Shown piece after piece: positions 34,863 to 46,480 of a DNA stretch of 64,000 nt. Both the position numbers and the translations under genes were made by a program. The notes below the pieces were generated by a model. The model was not told the origin of the DNA, ran no database searches, and saw only the letters and a program-made list of their open reading frames with translations. The stretch's first letter is position 1, and the number at the start of each line of letters is the position of its first letter. The stretch spans positions 62,001-126,000 of the forward strand of contig DF239034.1 of NCBI GenBank assembly GCA_000507305.1. The letters run 5' to 3'. This stretch comes from Breviolum minutum Mf 1.05b.01. Lineage: Eukaryota; Sar; Dinophyceae; Suessiales; Symbiodiniaceae.

Positions 34863-37117
34863 ATGGCGGGCTCTAAGGTCAAGTCTTCAAAGACAAAGAC
34901 CGAAGCGGCTGCATGCGTCCGCGAGTGAGGCTGTGCCTCCAAAGGCGGCTGCGCCCGTCCTTCCGGCTGAGCCGGTAGCGGCTGAGTCCGCAGTGGTGGA
35001 AGCTAAGGTGGAAACCACAGAAGCAGCACCGGCTGCGAAAGCGGCTGCGATGGTTCCAGTGTCACTGGAGTCGGATTCGAGCAGTGAATCCCGTGGCCCA
35101 TCGTATCGGCGGCTGCAAGCCCAAGGTCGTTCTGGTGTGCCTCCAGAGTCTCCTGGTTTACCCGCGGTGTCAGAGGAAGTACCGGCACCGGAGGTTGAGC
35201 CTGATGAAGGTGGAAGAGACCGTGGACGTCGAAGGCCAAGACGTGATCGGAATCAGTCCACTGGAAGTTGGGGCAGCAAGGGAAGCCATGGGAGCAAGGG
35301 ACATCAGAAGGGCAAGAAAGGTAGAGGCAAGGGCAATAAGGGAAAGTCCAAAGATAAGGGTGGCAAAGGAAAGTATAAATGGAAGAGTGAAGGAGGAAGT
35401 AGTACCTCTTCACGAGCAGCCACCGCACCAGCTGCGGTTGGATGACCAGAGCTGGGGTTCGGTTCGAGCCCAAGGTTGGTACCAGTCTTCGAATGGTACA
35501 TGGTCATACTGGACCGGGAGTGATTGGTGGACACCTCACAATCAGGAAGACATGCCTGATCTGTTGAGGTCTGAGAATGTGAGGTATGAAAGGACATCGG
35601 AAGTGGTAGCTCCTCCCAGTTCTGAGGGTAGGGGAGGAAGAGAACAGCCGAGAAATCCTCCACCTCCTCCAGGTCGGCAGCGGGTGAAGGATGAAGTGAA
35701 GGATGAACCTCAGGGTGGTGAGCGGCGAAGACGCCGTCATCGACATCATCGAAGTACTGGTAGTGAACGGGTGAAGCCCGAACCTGAGGATCCCGACAGA
35801 GACCGGAGGTATGAATCCGGCAGAGACCGAAGGGCTAGAGAGTTGGACGTTGACCGAGATCGCAACAGGGATCGGCGAAGTGCAAGATCTCAGGAAAGGC
35901 CCACGGTGCGTGGAAGTGAGCCCAAGCCTCGAGAATCTCGAGAGGTGAAGTCAGAGCCAGAACAGAGAGAGAAAGAGCACCCCGAAGAAGCCGAGATGAA
36001 GATGAGAAGCCACCTCCTCAAGGCTCTGGAGGAGGAAGAAGAGGTCATGGTTCTGATGGACGAAGATCCCATGACGAAAGGCGTGGTCAGCCACCTCCAC
36101 CGAAGAAGTCACGATCAGGTGGACAACAAGGTGGTGGAGGTCCTCCTGATAAAAAACCTGGTGGTGATGGGGGTGATGGATCTTCATCATATACCTACAC
36201 CTATGAAACGGATCACCAGGAAGAAAGCGAAGAAGAAGAAAGGAGGACGAGAGATTCAGTGGCTGCAACACCTTCGGCAAGAGGGAGTGCACCTGGCAGG
36301 AGAGCCAGGAGGACTGGCAGAGCCGAGTCTGGTGGTGCTGGCACTTCTTCGGTGGCACCATCCACAGTTAAGACGGAGGAGTTGCGAGATATGTTGACAA
36401 CTGCCGCCAAAAGGCAGAATGCCTCAGACCGCTCCAAACCGAGTCTGAGCCAAGTGAAGATCGAACCTTTTAAGGGTTCGAGAGATCACTACAGAGATTG
36501 GAAACGGGTGTTGGAGGCCCAGAAATCTCTGTATAGGCTAGAAGAAGGTGAGCTTGCGATGCTCATTTACCTCAGTTGTGAGGGGGAGCCGAGGCAGATC
36601 CTCAACCAGCTTGAGGTGAGCGAAATGCAAGAGCCAGGAGGGCTCGGCCGTGTGATGCGGCTCCTAGAAGATTCCTATGGAGCAAGGGCAGATGAGCGTT
36701 TCGAAGAGAAACAAGAAGCCTATTTGGCCTATAGGAGGACTCCAGGACAGAGCATCGCGGCGTACGTGAGCACCCTGGCCCGTCTGAGGACGGAATACTT
36801 GAAGGAGGATCCGGATACCACCATTTCGGATAAAGCCTATGCACAAAGGATGCTGAGCAGGGCAGCACTTACCAGAAAAGAAAGGATGGATATCTTCTTT
36901 GCCGCTGGAGGTCGATATGACTCCAAGCAGATAGAAAGGGTGATGCGCTATAGATGCCACAATATCCACACTGAGGAAAAGAAGCAGCCCTATCATCACC
37001 GAACTCGTGGACCGAATGTGACCCTGAAACCACCGCCTTCAAAGAGGTTGAACCAGTCCTATCGGAGGACGGATCGTCGTGGCCCACAGAAGCCTGGCCG
37101 TCACCATGGAAGTCATC
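34863..37117 (+). pseudogene. gag: gag, frameshifted and cut by the nested insert
   Basis: The start ATG at 34863 (MAGSKVKSSKTKTEAAA) lies just after the primer site. A one-base shift at about 34914 moves the frame to PPKAAAPVLPAEPVAAES. Further shifts occur near 35430 and near 36230-36260. Recognisable parts in order: an Ala/Lys-rich head; a Gly/Lys-rich stretch (about 35270-35400); a Trp-rich motif (SWGSVRAQGWYQ, about 35450); an Arg/Asp/Glu-rich low-complexity stretch (35600-36060); then the capsid-like core from about 36430 (IEPFKGSRDHYRDWKRVLEA; FEEKQEAYLAYRRTPGQS). The frame is broken at 37117 by the insert and would continue at 51072. It forms the particle and packages element RNA in intact relatives. 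This copy cannot encode a full Gag. Confidence 0.85.
37116..37117 (+). repeat. Candidate 2-bp target duplication TC (left of nested insert)
   Basis: TC precedes the CCAAGAGG end, and TC follows CCTCTTGG at 51070-51071. Deleting the insert with one TC rejoins the gag frame with the downstream LAEPEEFDGEEDE frame without a shift. A 2-bp match alone is weak evidence. Confidence 0.45.
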
Positions 37118-37336
37118 CCAAGAGGGTTTGTTCGCAGCCTAATTAAGCATCAACAAGTTATTAGGCAACAGTGGTGGCCTAGCTGTTCTTGCATGTAGTA
37201 TCATGTGCATTTGCAACCATGAAAAACATGATTGCATGTGAAAACAAAGCAGTTTCTTAAGCAAATTGGCTTTGATATGACCTTGCTGTCATTTAAACTG
37301 ATGTGTTTATTGCTGCGCCTGCAACAAAAAGTGACA

Positions 37337-37357
37337 CTTGAGCCAAAAAGTCTACGG
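37337..37357 (-). other. Dinoflagellate spliced-leader relic
   Basis: On the minus strand these 21 bases match the conserved dinoflagellate spliced leader at 19 positions: it begins CCGTAG and ends TTTTGGCTCAAG, with differences at its 7th and 9th bases. A match this close is not expected by chance in 64 kb. The base after it is T, not the G of a leader-gene donor, so it is more likely a relic from a reverse-transcribed mRNA than a functional leader gene. It lies between the stop of the leftmost insert gene and the insert end, on the same strand as the insert genes. Confidence 0.8.
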
Positions 37358-37382
37358 AGATATATGTTATATATCCTTGATC

Positions 37383-37410
37383 TATAGATGGATATATATA
37401 TATATAAATC
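37383..37410. repeat. AT microsatellite
   Basis: A TATA run between the leader relic and the first insert gene. No coding content. Confidence 0.8.
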
Positions 37411-37494
37411 CATCTATCGATCTACAAAAGTATTTTTCATATGTAAAATTTCAAATATCTATATACATGTTTGCCCATTGCGTTTGGTTCGCAG

Positions 37495-40465
37495 TCACGC
37501 ACTTTTTTCAACCATCGTTCGAGATATATCCGGACCACTCCAAGGACATTCGCACTGCATATCTAAAACATGTCTGCTGGCTAACGTAAAGCGGGTGGCA
37601 CTTTTCGGCCAACGTTTTTGTCCGGCTTACATAGTCTTCATCTTGGTAGCAACTCAGGTATCTGGGGTTCTTAGGAAGAAAGTGGTAGACGAGATGCCCA
37701 GTTGGTGCAGTTTGGGTCGGAAATGGTATCTCAATACCTTGTCATCAAAGGCTTTTGTAGCCAAACGATTTAAGGCACATCGAAAAACCAAGTATGATCG
37801 CTCAAATTCTTTGTGAGCTCCAGCCGTGAAAATGCGACCGCCATGCAAGCATAAACTTTCCATCGCTGCTAAAGCACCAATCAGGGCTCGACGCCACCTT
37901 GGTTCAGATTTTGCAAGAGTGTTTTGAAACCGTATTTTTTCAACCCCTAAAAAGATCTAAAAAGTCTTTGTTGAAATCCAACATCCATCAAGACGTACAG
38001 ACCTACATAGATGAAAAAAAACAAATGTCAAGCTACAAAGGAGGCCCATCGTCGGGTTCTCCGAATCCAGTCAAAAGGCTGTTAAGCCAGAATATGAAAT
38101 ATCTGCAAGCCGTTGCACTCAAAATTTTTTGGCGCACATCACCAGTGAACTGCTTCCCACTTGGTTTCAAAATAGCATTGCTGAACAAACGCCGTGATGC
38201 GCGGTCAGGGATTCCTTGTATGTAAAACATGGTCGTAGGAACATCCGAAAACATTTTGGCATATCATATATAAGTGCCCTCACACCCCAAACAATTGGAA
38301 ACAAAACCTTTCAAAAAAAAGATTGCCCATGCTTTACAAACCGAAGTTCGCCCTGCTTCGCACCAATTGTGATAACTTGACCATAGATTCGATAACTGGC
38401 TGTCTCGGCTTCCCCCGTCAGTTAAGTCCAAAAGACAACTGCAAATGCAATCTGGAGCGCAAGCGAGGTGCACAATGTGCATATAATCCGGATAAAGTCC
38501 TCAATCATAGCAAGATAAAAACTGGGATGGACAGAATGGGCAGTTTCTGTTTTTTCAAGCTGATTTTGAATTGGAAAAGAAAAATTGCCAATGGTGAATC
38601 GAGGTTCTGGAAGGGTCCCATCCAGTTATGGTGCACAAAGGGGTTAAGCCATGCAAAGCGACCCATTCAGTAAATGATACCAGGTCTGTATCGCCTTCTC
38701 TTTCTCCAAAAATTGTCCACATTATTCAAATGATGACTTGGGGTTTTCAATGTCACCCATTGTAGGGAGTCACAAAAAAAACAAAACTGTTGTCTCGCAG
38801 CCGTGCGTTCCAAGCTGAATAATAAACGTAAAAAGTCCTGGTCCGATTGCAGACCCTCAAAGATACCACAATAGTAGACATACCCTCCAATCGGACTGCC
38901 AGCTTGTTGAAACCTTCTTGGTTCATAGGATGCTGAAAATAATCGTCCCCACGGGTCTGTACATGGGAAGACTCCTTTTCCTTACAGTATGGGTTCAAGT
39001 TGCAATGCAAGAGTGCGAAACTGTTTCAAATACTTCAGCCCCCAAAATTCGGGAAAATCAAACAGATAAAAACATACTTCTTAAGTTGGGGCTCCCAATG
39101 CATTGCAGCTCCACGCCAAAACCTCCAGTATTTTTGTGCGAGCAGCATTCTTGGCATAGGTCGCATTCATCGTGCTCAGCCTCACATGCAAAGTTTCAAT
39201 CATTGTTTGTAACACAAAACTGTTGCATGTTTTTTGATTTTGCTCCTTAAGCCATGGCGCAAGATCCTATTATCCAATGTCGCTGAGGAGGGGCAGCATG
39301 GAAACTGCATAGTGAGCATCTCAAACTTTTGCTTGCCTAGGGTTGGATGGTAGTGATTCAGTCATATTTTTTTCTTGAAACTTGAAACTGTAAATGCCTA
39401 GATACGTTGAGATTCAGCACCGTCTCCATAAAGTCTGTATGGGATGCAGGCTGAAAGGACTGTCTTTGGGTCCTTGGAAGATCAAACGTGCAGAATTCAA
39501 AAGGTGATATTTTTCCAAAAGGTGGCGATCAAGCGAGAAAGATTAATTTTGACCAAACAAGTTTCTGCTAAAATTGGATGTTTCTTGAACCAGTTGCTGG
39601 GCTTCTCAAATTTCCAAAAGTCTGCAAGATCCTTGGTTCATCGAACAGATATTTATTGCATTTGTTGCAGCTTCAAAAAAAGCAACCAAGCAATCATAAC
39701 CTGGGATTTGCAAGGCAAGTGTGAACATTTGTAATTACTGCAAACATTACATATTGACATATTGAAGTCAGTTTGAGACACTCCATCTCCCACCATTCGT
39801 CGAAGCTCACCCTCACGGATGAAAGCATCCACAATCTCATGTGGAAGCAAAACTTGTTGGAGCAAGTCTTTCCGTTGATCTCCATGTGCATCAAGATGTT
39901 CCTGCAGATTCCACGGCTAACGTGTTTTTCTGATTTTTCTTATTGTTTGAAGTTGGGAAAACATGATTGCAGGAATTGGAATTGTGTAGACTTTTTTCTG
40001 AGGATCAGGCTGCAGGGATTTTGAAGCAGTATGGGAAAGGCAGCTTCTTACCTGGATGAAATCAAGCACGGAGTCTTTGAGTTGCATATACTGTGACATG
40101 CACCGCATGCTGTCAGGACACGCCATGGTTGCAGATTCACCCACTGCTCCAGTACCTTGCCAGCACCCCATCGGTGATTGTTCTTCAACCGCTCCGCAAG
40201 ATCTAGAATAGGTTTCCTCAGATGTGGTTTGAATACATGTTAAAAAACCATCCACTCAGTGGCTTTGTGCAGCTAGGTCTCGGAATAAGATAGTGCGGGA
40301 GGCGTGATAATTTTCCTCAGTCATTACTTCAAATAGCCCGGAGACTATATTCCTTTGAATCGAAGGAATTGCCAACGATGGGGACACTGAGAACCGTACC
40401 AACGATTGAATCCAAAGCCTTCACACTTACCTGGAATTTTGAAATCAACACAAACACCGTGAAGT
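37495..40465 (-). CDS. Recurrent dinoflagellate gene family, unknown function (insert gene D)
   Basis: Read from high to low coordinates, exon-like parts are: about 40440-40385 (GFGFNRWYGSQCPH, weak); about 40205-40065; 39900-39770 (VLLPHEIVDAFIREGELRRM); about 38945-38890 (HPMNQEGFNKLAVRLEG); 38485-38340 (LLDLTDGGSRDSQLSNLW then SSYHNWCEAGRTS); 38220-38085 (DRASRRLFSNAILKPSGK; QKILSATACRYFIFWL); 37860-37675 (GAHKEFERSYLVFRCALNRL; LRYHFRPKLHQLG); 37645-37495 (RTKTLAEKCHPLYVSQQ then SLEWSG), ending at TGA 37497-37495. From memory I recognise this order and the 'RPKLH.L' signature as a protein repeated many times in dinoflagellate genomes without a known function. It is the gene nearest the left end of the insert. 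A transposase role is possible but unproven: I see no clear catalytic triad. The N-terminus is not found. Confidence 0.6.
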
Positions 40466-41117
40466 GTCACAACACTGACAGATCAGGCAAGTTGTTTGTC
40501 ATGAAATCTATGCTCAAACTGAATTTCGTTAAAAAGAACAACATCAGATAAGTCACTTGTCCTCGTCCCAAAAGATGGAACAGCTCAGACGTCAGCTCTT
40601 GCACAGCACTTTGCGCAGACAAAGAGCTACCAGAAGAAATCTTCGAACACGACATGTTGAGCCATTGGAGTAAACACTATAGGGCGCGATAGGAATGTCA
40701 CTTGAGGATGATTCAAAAACAAAGGTCTTGTGATTCGGAATTGTCATCAACAACCTCTTGATTCTGATTGTTATAGGTTCTGACTTTTTTGAGGGGAAAC
40801 ATGTTGAACTGAGCCTGCACAAAAGACTCAGATCAAGTTCAGAGATCTTCGGTGTCAAACTGAGGTAGACCGGCTACAACATGAATCATTGGCTGGCGTG
40901 GTGCAAGGACTGGGTTTTTCAGCGTCATCAATCGGTGATCTGACGGTGTTCTAAGCGGGGCTCCATCACTAAACCATGTCTAGCTAGTCAGCAGACACCC
41001 CATTGGATTGAAGCCTTGCTGGCACCGTTGAAACCGAAATCATCTCAGCTTCTACATGTAGCTCAGCAATCCTAAGCCAAGCTAACCTAAGCAGAGTCCT
41101 AAGCAGCTATATCATAC

Positions 41118-43999
41118 CTATTCATCTTCTTCTTGTTCTTCGTCGTCCTCATCCCAATCTTCGTACTCTTCGTCAGCATCGTCCTCTGCCTCAACATCAG
41201 CATGTTCCTGCACCTCAGACTTCGCACGCTGCAAAGCAATGGCATTTTCCACGTTCTTGTGTTTTGGATCTTCACCCTTCGACTTTGCCTTTGCCTTTGC
41301 CTTTGATGTTGCTTTTCCGTCAGCCTTCCTTTTCTCGGCAGCAAGGCCTGAGTAAGAACTACACTAGATTCAGCGTCAGAAGTTTGGGGAAATCAGTTGA
41401 GGACTAGACGACGTTCATGCCCACTGACAATGGACTCGGCGTCTTTGATTACCTTCTCCGCTTCCTGCATCTCCAGGACTACATATCAGATATTATGCTG
41501 CCGTGAAAGTTTCAAGGCTGCAAGTGATCGATGTTTATGGGTGACTTGGCTGAAACGTTGGCCTCAAGCTCAGATTCAAAGGTAGCCATAGTCGCACGGC
41601 ACTCTGCAGTAGACTTCTGCTGGAAAACCATGTCGTTGATCCTTAACCAATGATGTTTGAGAAAGAAAGTAGTGTCTTGAAACTGTTTCAAAACAAGTCT
41701 GAAAGATTCCAATCTCAGTACTGTGCTTGTTGAAGCAGCCAGAAACCTTCGTGAACGTCTTTTGGAGGGTCTGGATCATAGCCTTCCAACAAACAGGTTA
41801 GATCACAATGAAGATTGTTCTTGACTGTTAGCTTTCAAGTAGGCCTGTTGGTGTGCAATGCCGGAATCATTCATCTTTGCAGCAGTTGCCCTTGCTTTTG
41901 TAGCTAGGGCTTGGATCCTGAGTGAAAAGGGATTTCAATGTTGAACTTTTGGATTGGATTCAAGAAATGCACATGAAGTAACAAAGCTCGAACTGAAATG
42001 CTCAAGAGAAAAAAATCCCAAGTCCAAGGATCTTCAAAAGCTCTGTGTCGAATTGCTTCTTCTCCATTTCTTCAGGCGATCGTTCTTTTTTCGGCTTTGG
42101 GGTTTTCTTTGGTTTTTCAGCACCCATAGTAATACCCGCCCAAAGGTCCAAACCATCACCACCTGACGATGAAGAAGCCGCCTTTGTTGTCAAAGCAGAC
42201 TCCACAGCAGAACGAATTGCCTTGTTTGTTCCAACTTTTGCACTCCCAAGAATCTGGTGTCCAGTGGTTTCTTCATCCTGTCGAACATCCTCGATCTTAT
42301 CAAAGACCTTGTAAATCCTTTTCCTTTCGTTCTCGGGATCCTGCTTGCAGGCTTCGATCAAAGTTTGTTGAATGGTGGAAACTTGGCAGCAGTTCAGTCC
42401 TGCGGATGCGGGCGGCCTTTCTGACCTTAAGTGCAAGACTTCTAACTAATATGAACTAAGATTTCACATATATTGCTTTTGAAAAGGAATCTGGGGACCC
42501 AGCAGGACACCACTTTATCCTGAAGCCACTTTGGGTCAAACTTGGTCTCGAGGACATCGAGGGGTAACTCGACGAAGGTGGCTTTCGCCTTTTTCTTTGA
42601 CTGCCTCACTTAAACAGAGTTGCATGGGCAATCTCCACAAACAACAGACACCATCAATCTAAGGACTTGGCTCCTTGTGGAATGCTTCGATGTGCATCGA
42701 CTGCATCGAGGGGTCAGTTAAGAAGCACTTCAGAAACTCGAACCTTGGAATGAAGGGAGAAGCCGGTCTGATTTTTCAAGACGTATGTGGAAAGTAAAAC
42801 TGAGAAACTAACTTGGCTCCTGCTGTCTTAGCGGTTGCCCATTTCTCTAGCAAACCTTCAGGCAGGCCGGGTTGTTTCAGTCTCCTGTGAAGTGCATTCC
42901 ACTGTCGCTTTCGCTCATCATGAGGGATCTGGCTTGAACTGGTCAATGTCTGAATTGCTTCAACTTGCGTTGGATTCAGGACTTTGACCCGTTTCACTCG
43001 TGGATTCTTCTCATCGATGATGCCATCAAGGCTCACTGCGCTGAGGCTCCTCCTGAGGGGCCTCATGAAATTGTGGGTAGCGGCAGGATGTTAAAAAATG
43101 AACGGTGAGATCAGTTGAGTTCTGGACGGAGTCGACGTTGAGGAACCTGGAGTGAAGAAGGGACAACTGCATCATGCTTAAACAAATCCATCTCTATAGA
43201 ATCTGAATTAGGTTGACATTAATCCATCACAGCTCGCGAAAAAACACAACATGCCTGGGGATGGATCGGTTGGTGTGCCACGGGCTTTCTTTGGAGGCGG
43301 TGTTGCAGTAGCCGGTGTCACCTGCCATGGAAGACTTGTTCAAGTGAAAAAAGTAAAGGGGTAAGTAAAGGATATGACTCTTGCCTCAGAAGGAGGTCTT
43401 TCGCGTTTCGAGCTTTGCCTTTCACCATTGTCCTCATCATTGTTTTTGTCCTTGGTCTTTCCCTTTCCCTTTCCCTTAGCTCCAACTGTATCACCTTTGC
43501 ATGTCTTTCCTCCTCCCTTTCCAGCTTTATCTTTATCATCGTCAACATTCTTACCCTTTCCTTTCTTGCCTCCTTTTGCTGAGTTGCCTCCTTCGACAAA
43601 GGCAGGTACAGCAGCCACTACATCTTTCTCAACCTTTTCGCCTACTTCGTCTTTCTTGCTTCCTTTCGTTGGTGATCCATTGGTGCCCTTCTTACCTCCT
43701 TTTACAGCTTCGCCTCCTCCTTTTGCGGCTTCACCACCGCTTTTGCCCTTCTTGCCTCCTCCTTTTGCGGCTTCAACACCGCCTTTGCCCTTCTTACCCC
43801 CTCCCTTTGCAGCTTCAACATTCTTTCCTTTGCCAGTCTTTCCTTTTACATCTTCACTTCCTTTGCCAGTCTTTCCTTTTACATCTTCACTTCCTTTGCC
43901 AGTGGTTGTTGATCCTTTCTTGGTCTTGCCCTTTTTGCCACCTTTAGCATTCAAAAGAGCTAGCTCGGCACTAGCATCTCCCTTGTCAGACCGGGCCAT
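41118..43999 (-). CDS. Lys/Gly-rich protein with acidic tail, multi-exon (insert gene B)
   Basis: ATG 43999-43997 opens a low-complexity N-terminus (MARSDKGDASAELALLNAKG) with repeated KGKTGKGSEDV and AAKGGGKKGK units to about 43345. Further exons: 43330-43265 (ATATPPPKKARGTPT); 43205-43125; 43075-42790 (RVKRVKVLNPTQVEAIQTL; RKRQWNALHRRLKQPGLPEG); 42760-42680 (FEFLKCFLTDPSMQSMHIEA); 42600-42480 (FVELPLDVLETKFDPKWLQ); 42440-42010 (IYKVFDKIEDVRQDEETTG; KPKKTPKPKKERSPEEMEKK); 41920-41815; 41620-41515 (ATFESELEANVSAKSP); 41480-41405 (EAEKVIKDAESIVSGHERRL); 41344-41118, a Lys/Ala repeat then a Glu/Asp-rich tail ending at TAG 41120-41118. A basic head and acidic tail suggest a nuclear, nucleic-acid-associated protein (inference). 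The middle segment resembles a multi-copy dinoflagellate family of unknown function. Confidence 0.65.
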
Positions 44000-44098
44000 G
44001 GGACGATCTGCAGCCTAATTTGGCCGCTACTCAAAAAAGTTGTGCCTCAAAAGGGCTACACAAAGCTTTCAGTGTTGGATATTCCTGGGAAAAACCTT

Positions 44099-44190
44099 GT
44101 CACGTTTTGTCACGTTTTGTCACGTTGTCTCTGCATATTAGCACTACAATGGTGAAATTTGTCACGTTTTGTCACGTTTTGTCACGTTGG
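44099..44190. promoter_or_regulatory. Two clusters of GTCACGTTTT repeats upstream of insert gene B
   Basis: GTCACGTTTT GTCACGTTTT GTCACGTT occurs at about 44100-44127 and again at about 44161-44188, 60 bp apart. It lies in the 330-bp spacer between the stop of gene C (44334) and the start of gene B (43999). On the transcribed strand the unit reads AAAACGTGAC. Duplicate ordered arrays in a short intergenic spacer look like binding sites (promoter or transposon protein), though a simple satellite cannot be excluded. Confidence 0.55.
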
Positions 44191-44333
44191 TTTTTTTCAG
44201 GTTCACTTCTATTATTTGCTGAATTAAAGTTAAACAACTGATCACGCGCAATGTTTTTTATACCACCCCTCTCCAAACTGCCAGCGTTCAGGAAGACAGG
44301 AGTCAGTAGAGCTAGGTCAAGCCCCACTACAAC

Positions 44334-46310
44334 CTACTTTAGTAGTTCTTCTAATCCACTATCATCATCGCTTTCATCATCATCCTCAAACTCCATTGCC
44401 ATTTCTTGCGGCACGGCAGGCATCGCATGGCTCTTGGCGTAGTTGCGAACCAGCCTCCCGACCTGACAGAATGTGGTGGTGGTGGGTCATGGTCAAGGAA
44501 AAAAGCTTCAATTGATTTTGTTCCTGGGCAATCCACTTGATTGTGACATGGATCCATTCATTCATCGATGCAAACCTTGCTGACATTGGGATCAGGCTTC
44601 CAAACCAAAACCACCTGGATACACTTGGGTGGCTTTCAAATCCTTTCCACCAACCTTAGTTGACGCACGCAAAAGAAGTTTGGGGAAACAAAAAGGTCAG
44701 GAAAGGCAACAAGTTGAGGCAAGGACACATTTCCGATGACCCCTCTTGTCAAAGTATTGGCGGGTGGTCTCCAAACACATAAAGGATCGAATTCGGGATA
44801 GTTGGGCCCGCCGTGGCGCTGAAAGGCTTCTTTGCAGAGCACCGAGCCACGGAGCATTCCCCACCAAAGTCACCTCAATAAAGTTAGAGTCAGTGGCGTT
44901 TTACCAACATACTGGAATGCTAATCACGACTACAGCTTCCACTCCAAGTTGCAAGTTTTGGGCTCATGGCCCCAAAAGCTCCAAGGCTAGTTGTAACGCG
45001 ATGGCAATTGTACTTCTCAAGTATGTTCTTAGTTGAAGTTCTAACACAAAGTGTTTGAAGCAGTCAAATCCACACGAACATGTAGACATGGCCATCCCTG
45101 TGATGAAAAAGCTAAGTGAGAACTCTTAACATATAAGCCGTGATGCTTTCACGCACTTGTACCTCCACAAAAGTGAAGTGGAAGGGTTTTCGATGACGAA
45201 AAAGACACCACGCTTGACCAAGTAGGTGATCCTCAAAAAGGTCAAATCACACACACTCTTAAATTTCAAACGGAATCCTCTTGATACAAACAGCTTGCAT
45301 GTAAGAGCCGTACAAGTAGCAGATTCTCCGGCACAATCGATTGGCTTCTTCCACTGAGGTGTAGAAGACATTTCCTGCATATGGGCCACGGCTGCAACTT
45401 CAAGATGCTTCGGTATGAATTTATACCCAAGTGGATTTACGATCTGAATGCAACAAGATTGATGCCAGTTGCAATGTTTTCCCATATTGCTTCAAATTCA
45501 TGAGTGTTGAATTTAGAAAACTGAATGCCGTCCTCTTGGGCGCCAAAATGTACGATGGGTACTGCCACGGGACCTCATGCAAAATTCATGTTGCTTCAAA
45601 CTAGAAAAGAACCAACAAATCTCCAATCAAGATTCAAGTAAAAAAAGACTCTTCTTTTCCGTGTTGTTTTAGAGCCCGCCCCTTTTATCGTTTAGACAAG
45701 TAGCATAAATATCCACGTCGAGCATGGAATTGCTAGCCAGCAAGTTGCTAGTGGAACCAGTCGTCTTGCCTCATTGTAGGAAGTCACATGGGTTGCATTT
45801 GACATAAAGATTTGTCAAAATAACATTCAAAAGAATGGGTGAGATGGACACACTCTTTGGGTATAAATGTTTGAGGCTTGGGCAAACTGGAATAAGGCCA
45901 TGAGGCCGATGTTGGTCAGAACGTTCATCCTTTGGTGATCCGACACCTCAAATTCAAGTATCGCAATATTTGTTTTGTGTTCCTTTTCAAGTCTACCGGA
46001 CCAATGTTCTAAGCTAGCCACATCGAAGTGATCAGAGGCAACACCGTAAGAGAGACACCCATGGTGAAGTAAGGCTTCACCTCAAGCAAAAGAATTTGGG
46101 GCTATAAACTTGTAACAAACTTGATCCAGTTTAGACTCAGATGTTGAATCAAGATTGAAGATATCTAAACTCACCATTTTTTCAAGCCATGAATTGAAAG
46201 CGTTCACTTGATCCACTTGAAGCATTTAAGCCACTGGCCAGAAAAGACTTCTAAGAATCCAAGGCGATCTTGTTCTTGCACTTCTCCGAAGCCTTGGAAA
46301 AATATGATGG
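44334..46310 (-). CDS. C5-cytosine-methyltransferase-like gene, multi-exon (insert gene C)
   Basis: High-to-low parts: about 46305-46230 (LGFLEVFSGQWLKCF, resembling motif I, the SAM-binding 'F.G' turn); 45985-45870 (EVSDHQRMNVLTNIGLMALF); 45430-45150 (LTFLRITYLVKRGVFFVIE followed by NPSTSLLWRYKC, resembling the 'ENP' motif VI region); about 44985-44930 (LGAFGAMSPKLATWSG); about 44660-44600 (LKATQVYPGGFGLEA); 44455-44334 (GRLVRNYAKSHAMPAVPQ then an acidic end), stop TAG 44336-44334. Order and spacing fit a family of methyltransferase-like proteins that I know to be abundant in dinoflagellates. I did not find the catalytic Pro-Cys motif exon between 45870 and 45430, so activity is uncertain. 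The N-terminus is not found. Confidence 0.6.
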
Positions 46311-46342
46311 GTAAGGGAGGAGTTTCAATCATGCCATATTAA

Positions 46343-46480
46343 AAGAGATATATTATTATATATATCAATATATATGCATACATACATACATACATACATA
46401 TATATATAATTCTGAACTGAATGTATGTAAATATTCACATATATCTAAATATTATAATGTAGATGTCAGCTGTGACTAAA
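46343..46480. repeat. AT/CATA microsatellite
   Basis: (TA)n followed by a (CATA)n run at about 46378-46400, then more AT-rich sequence. It separates gene C from gene A. Confidence 0.85.

Noticed and set aside
43374..44018. 214-codon plus-strand open frame rich in Phe/Pro/Leu
   Set aside because: It is the antisense shadow of the Lys/Gly-rich N-terminal exon of insert gene B.
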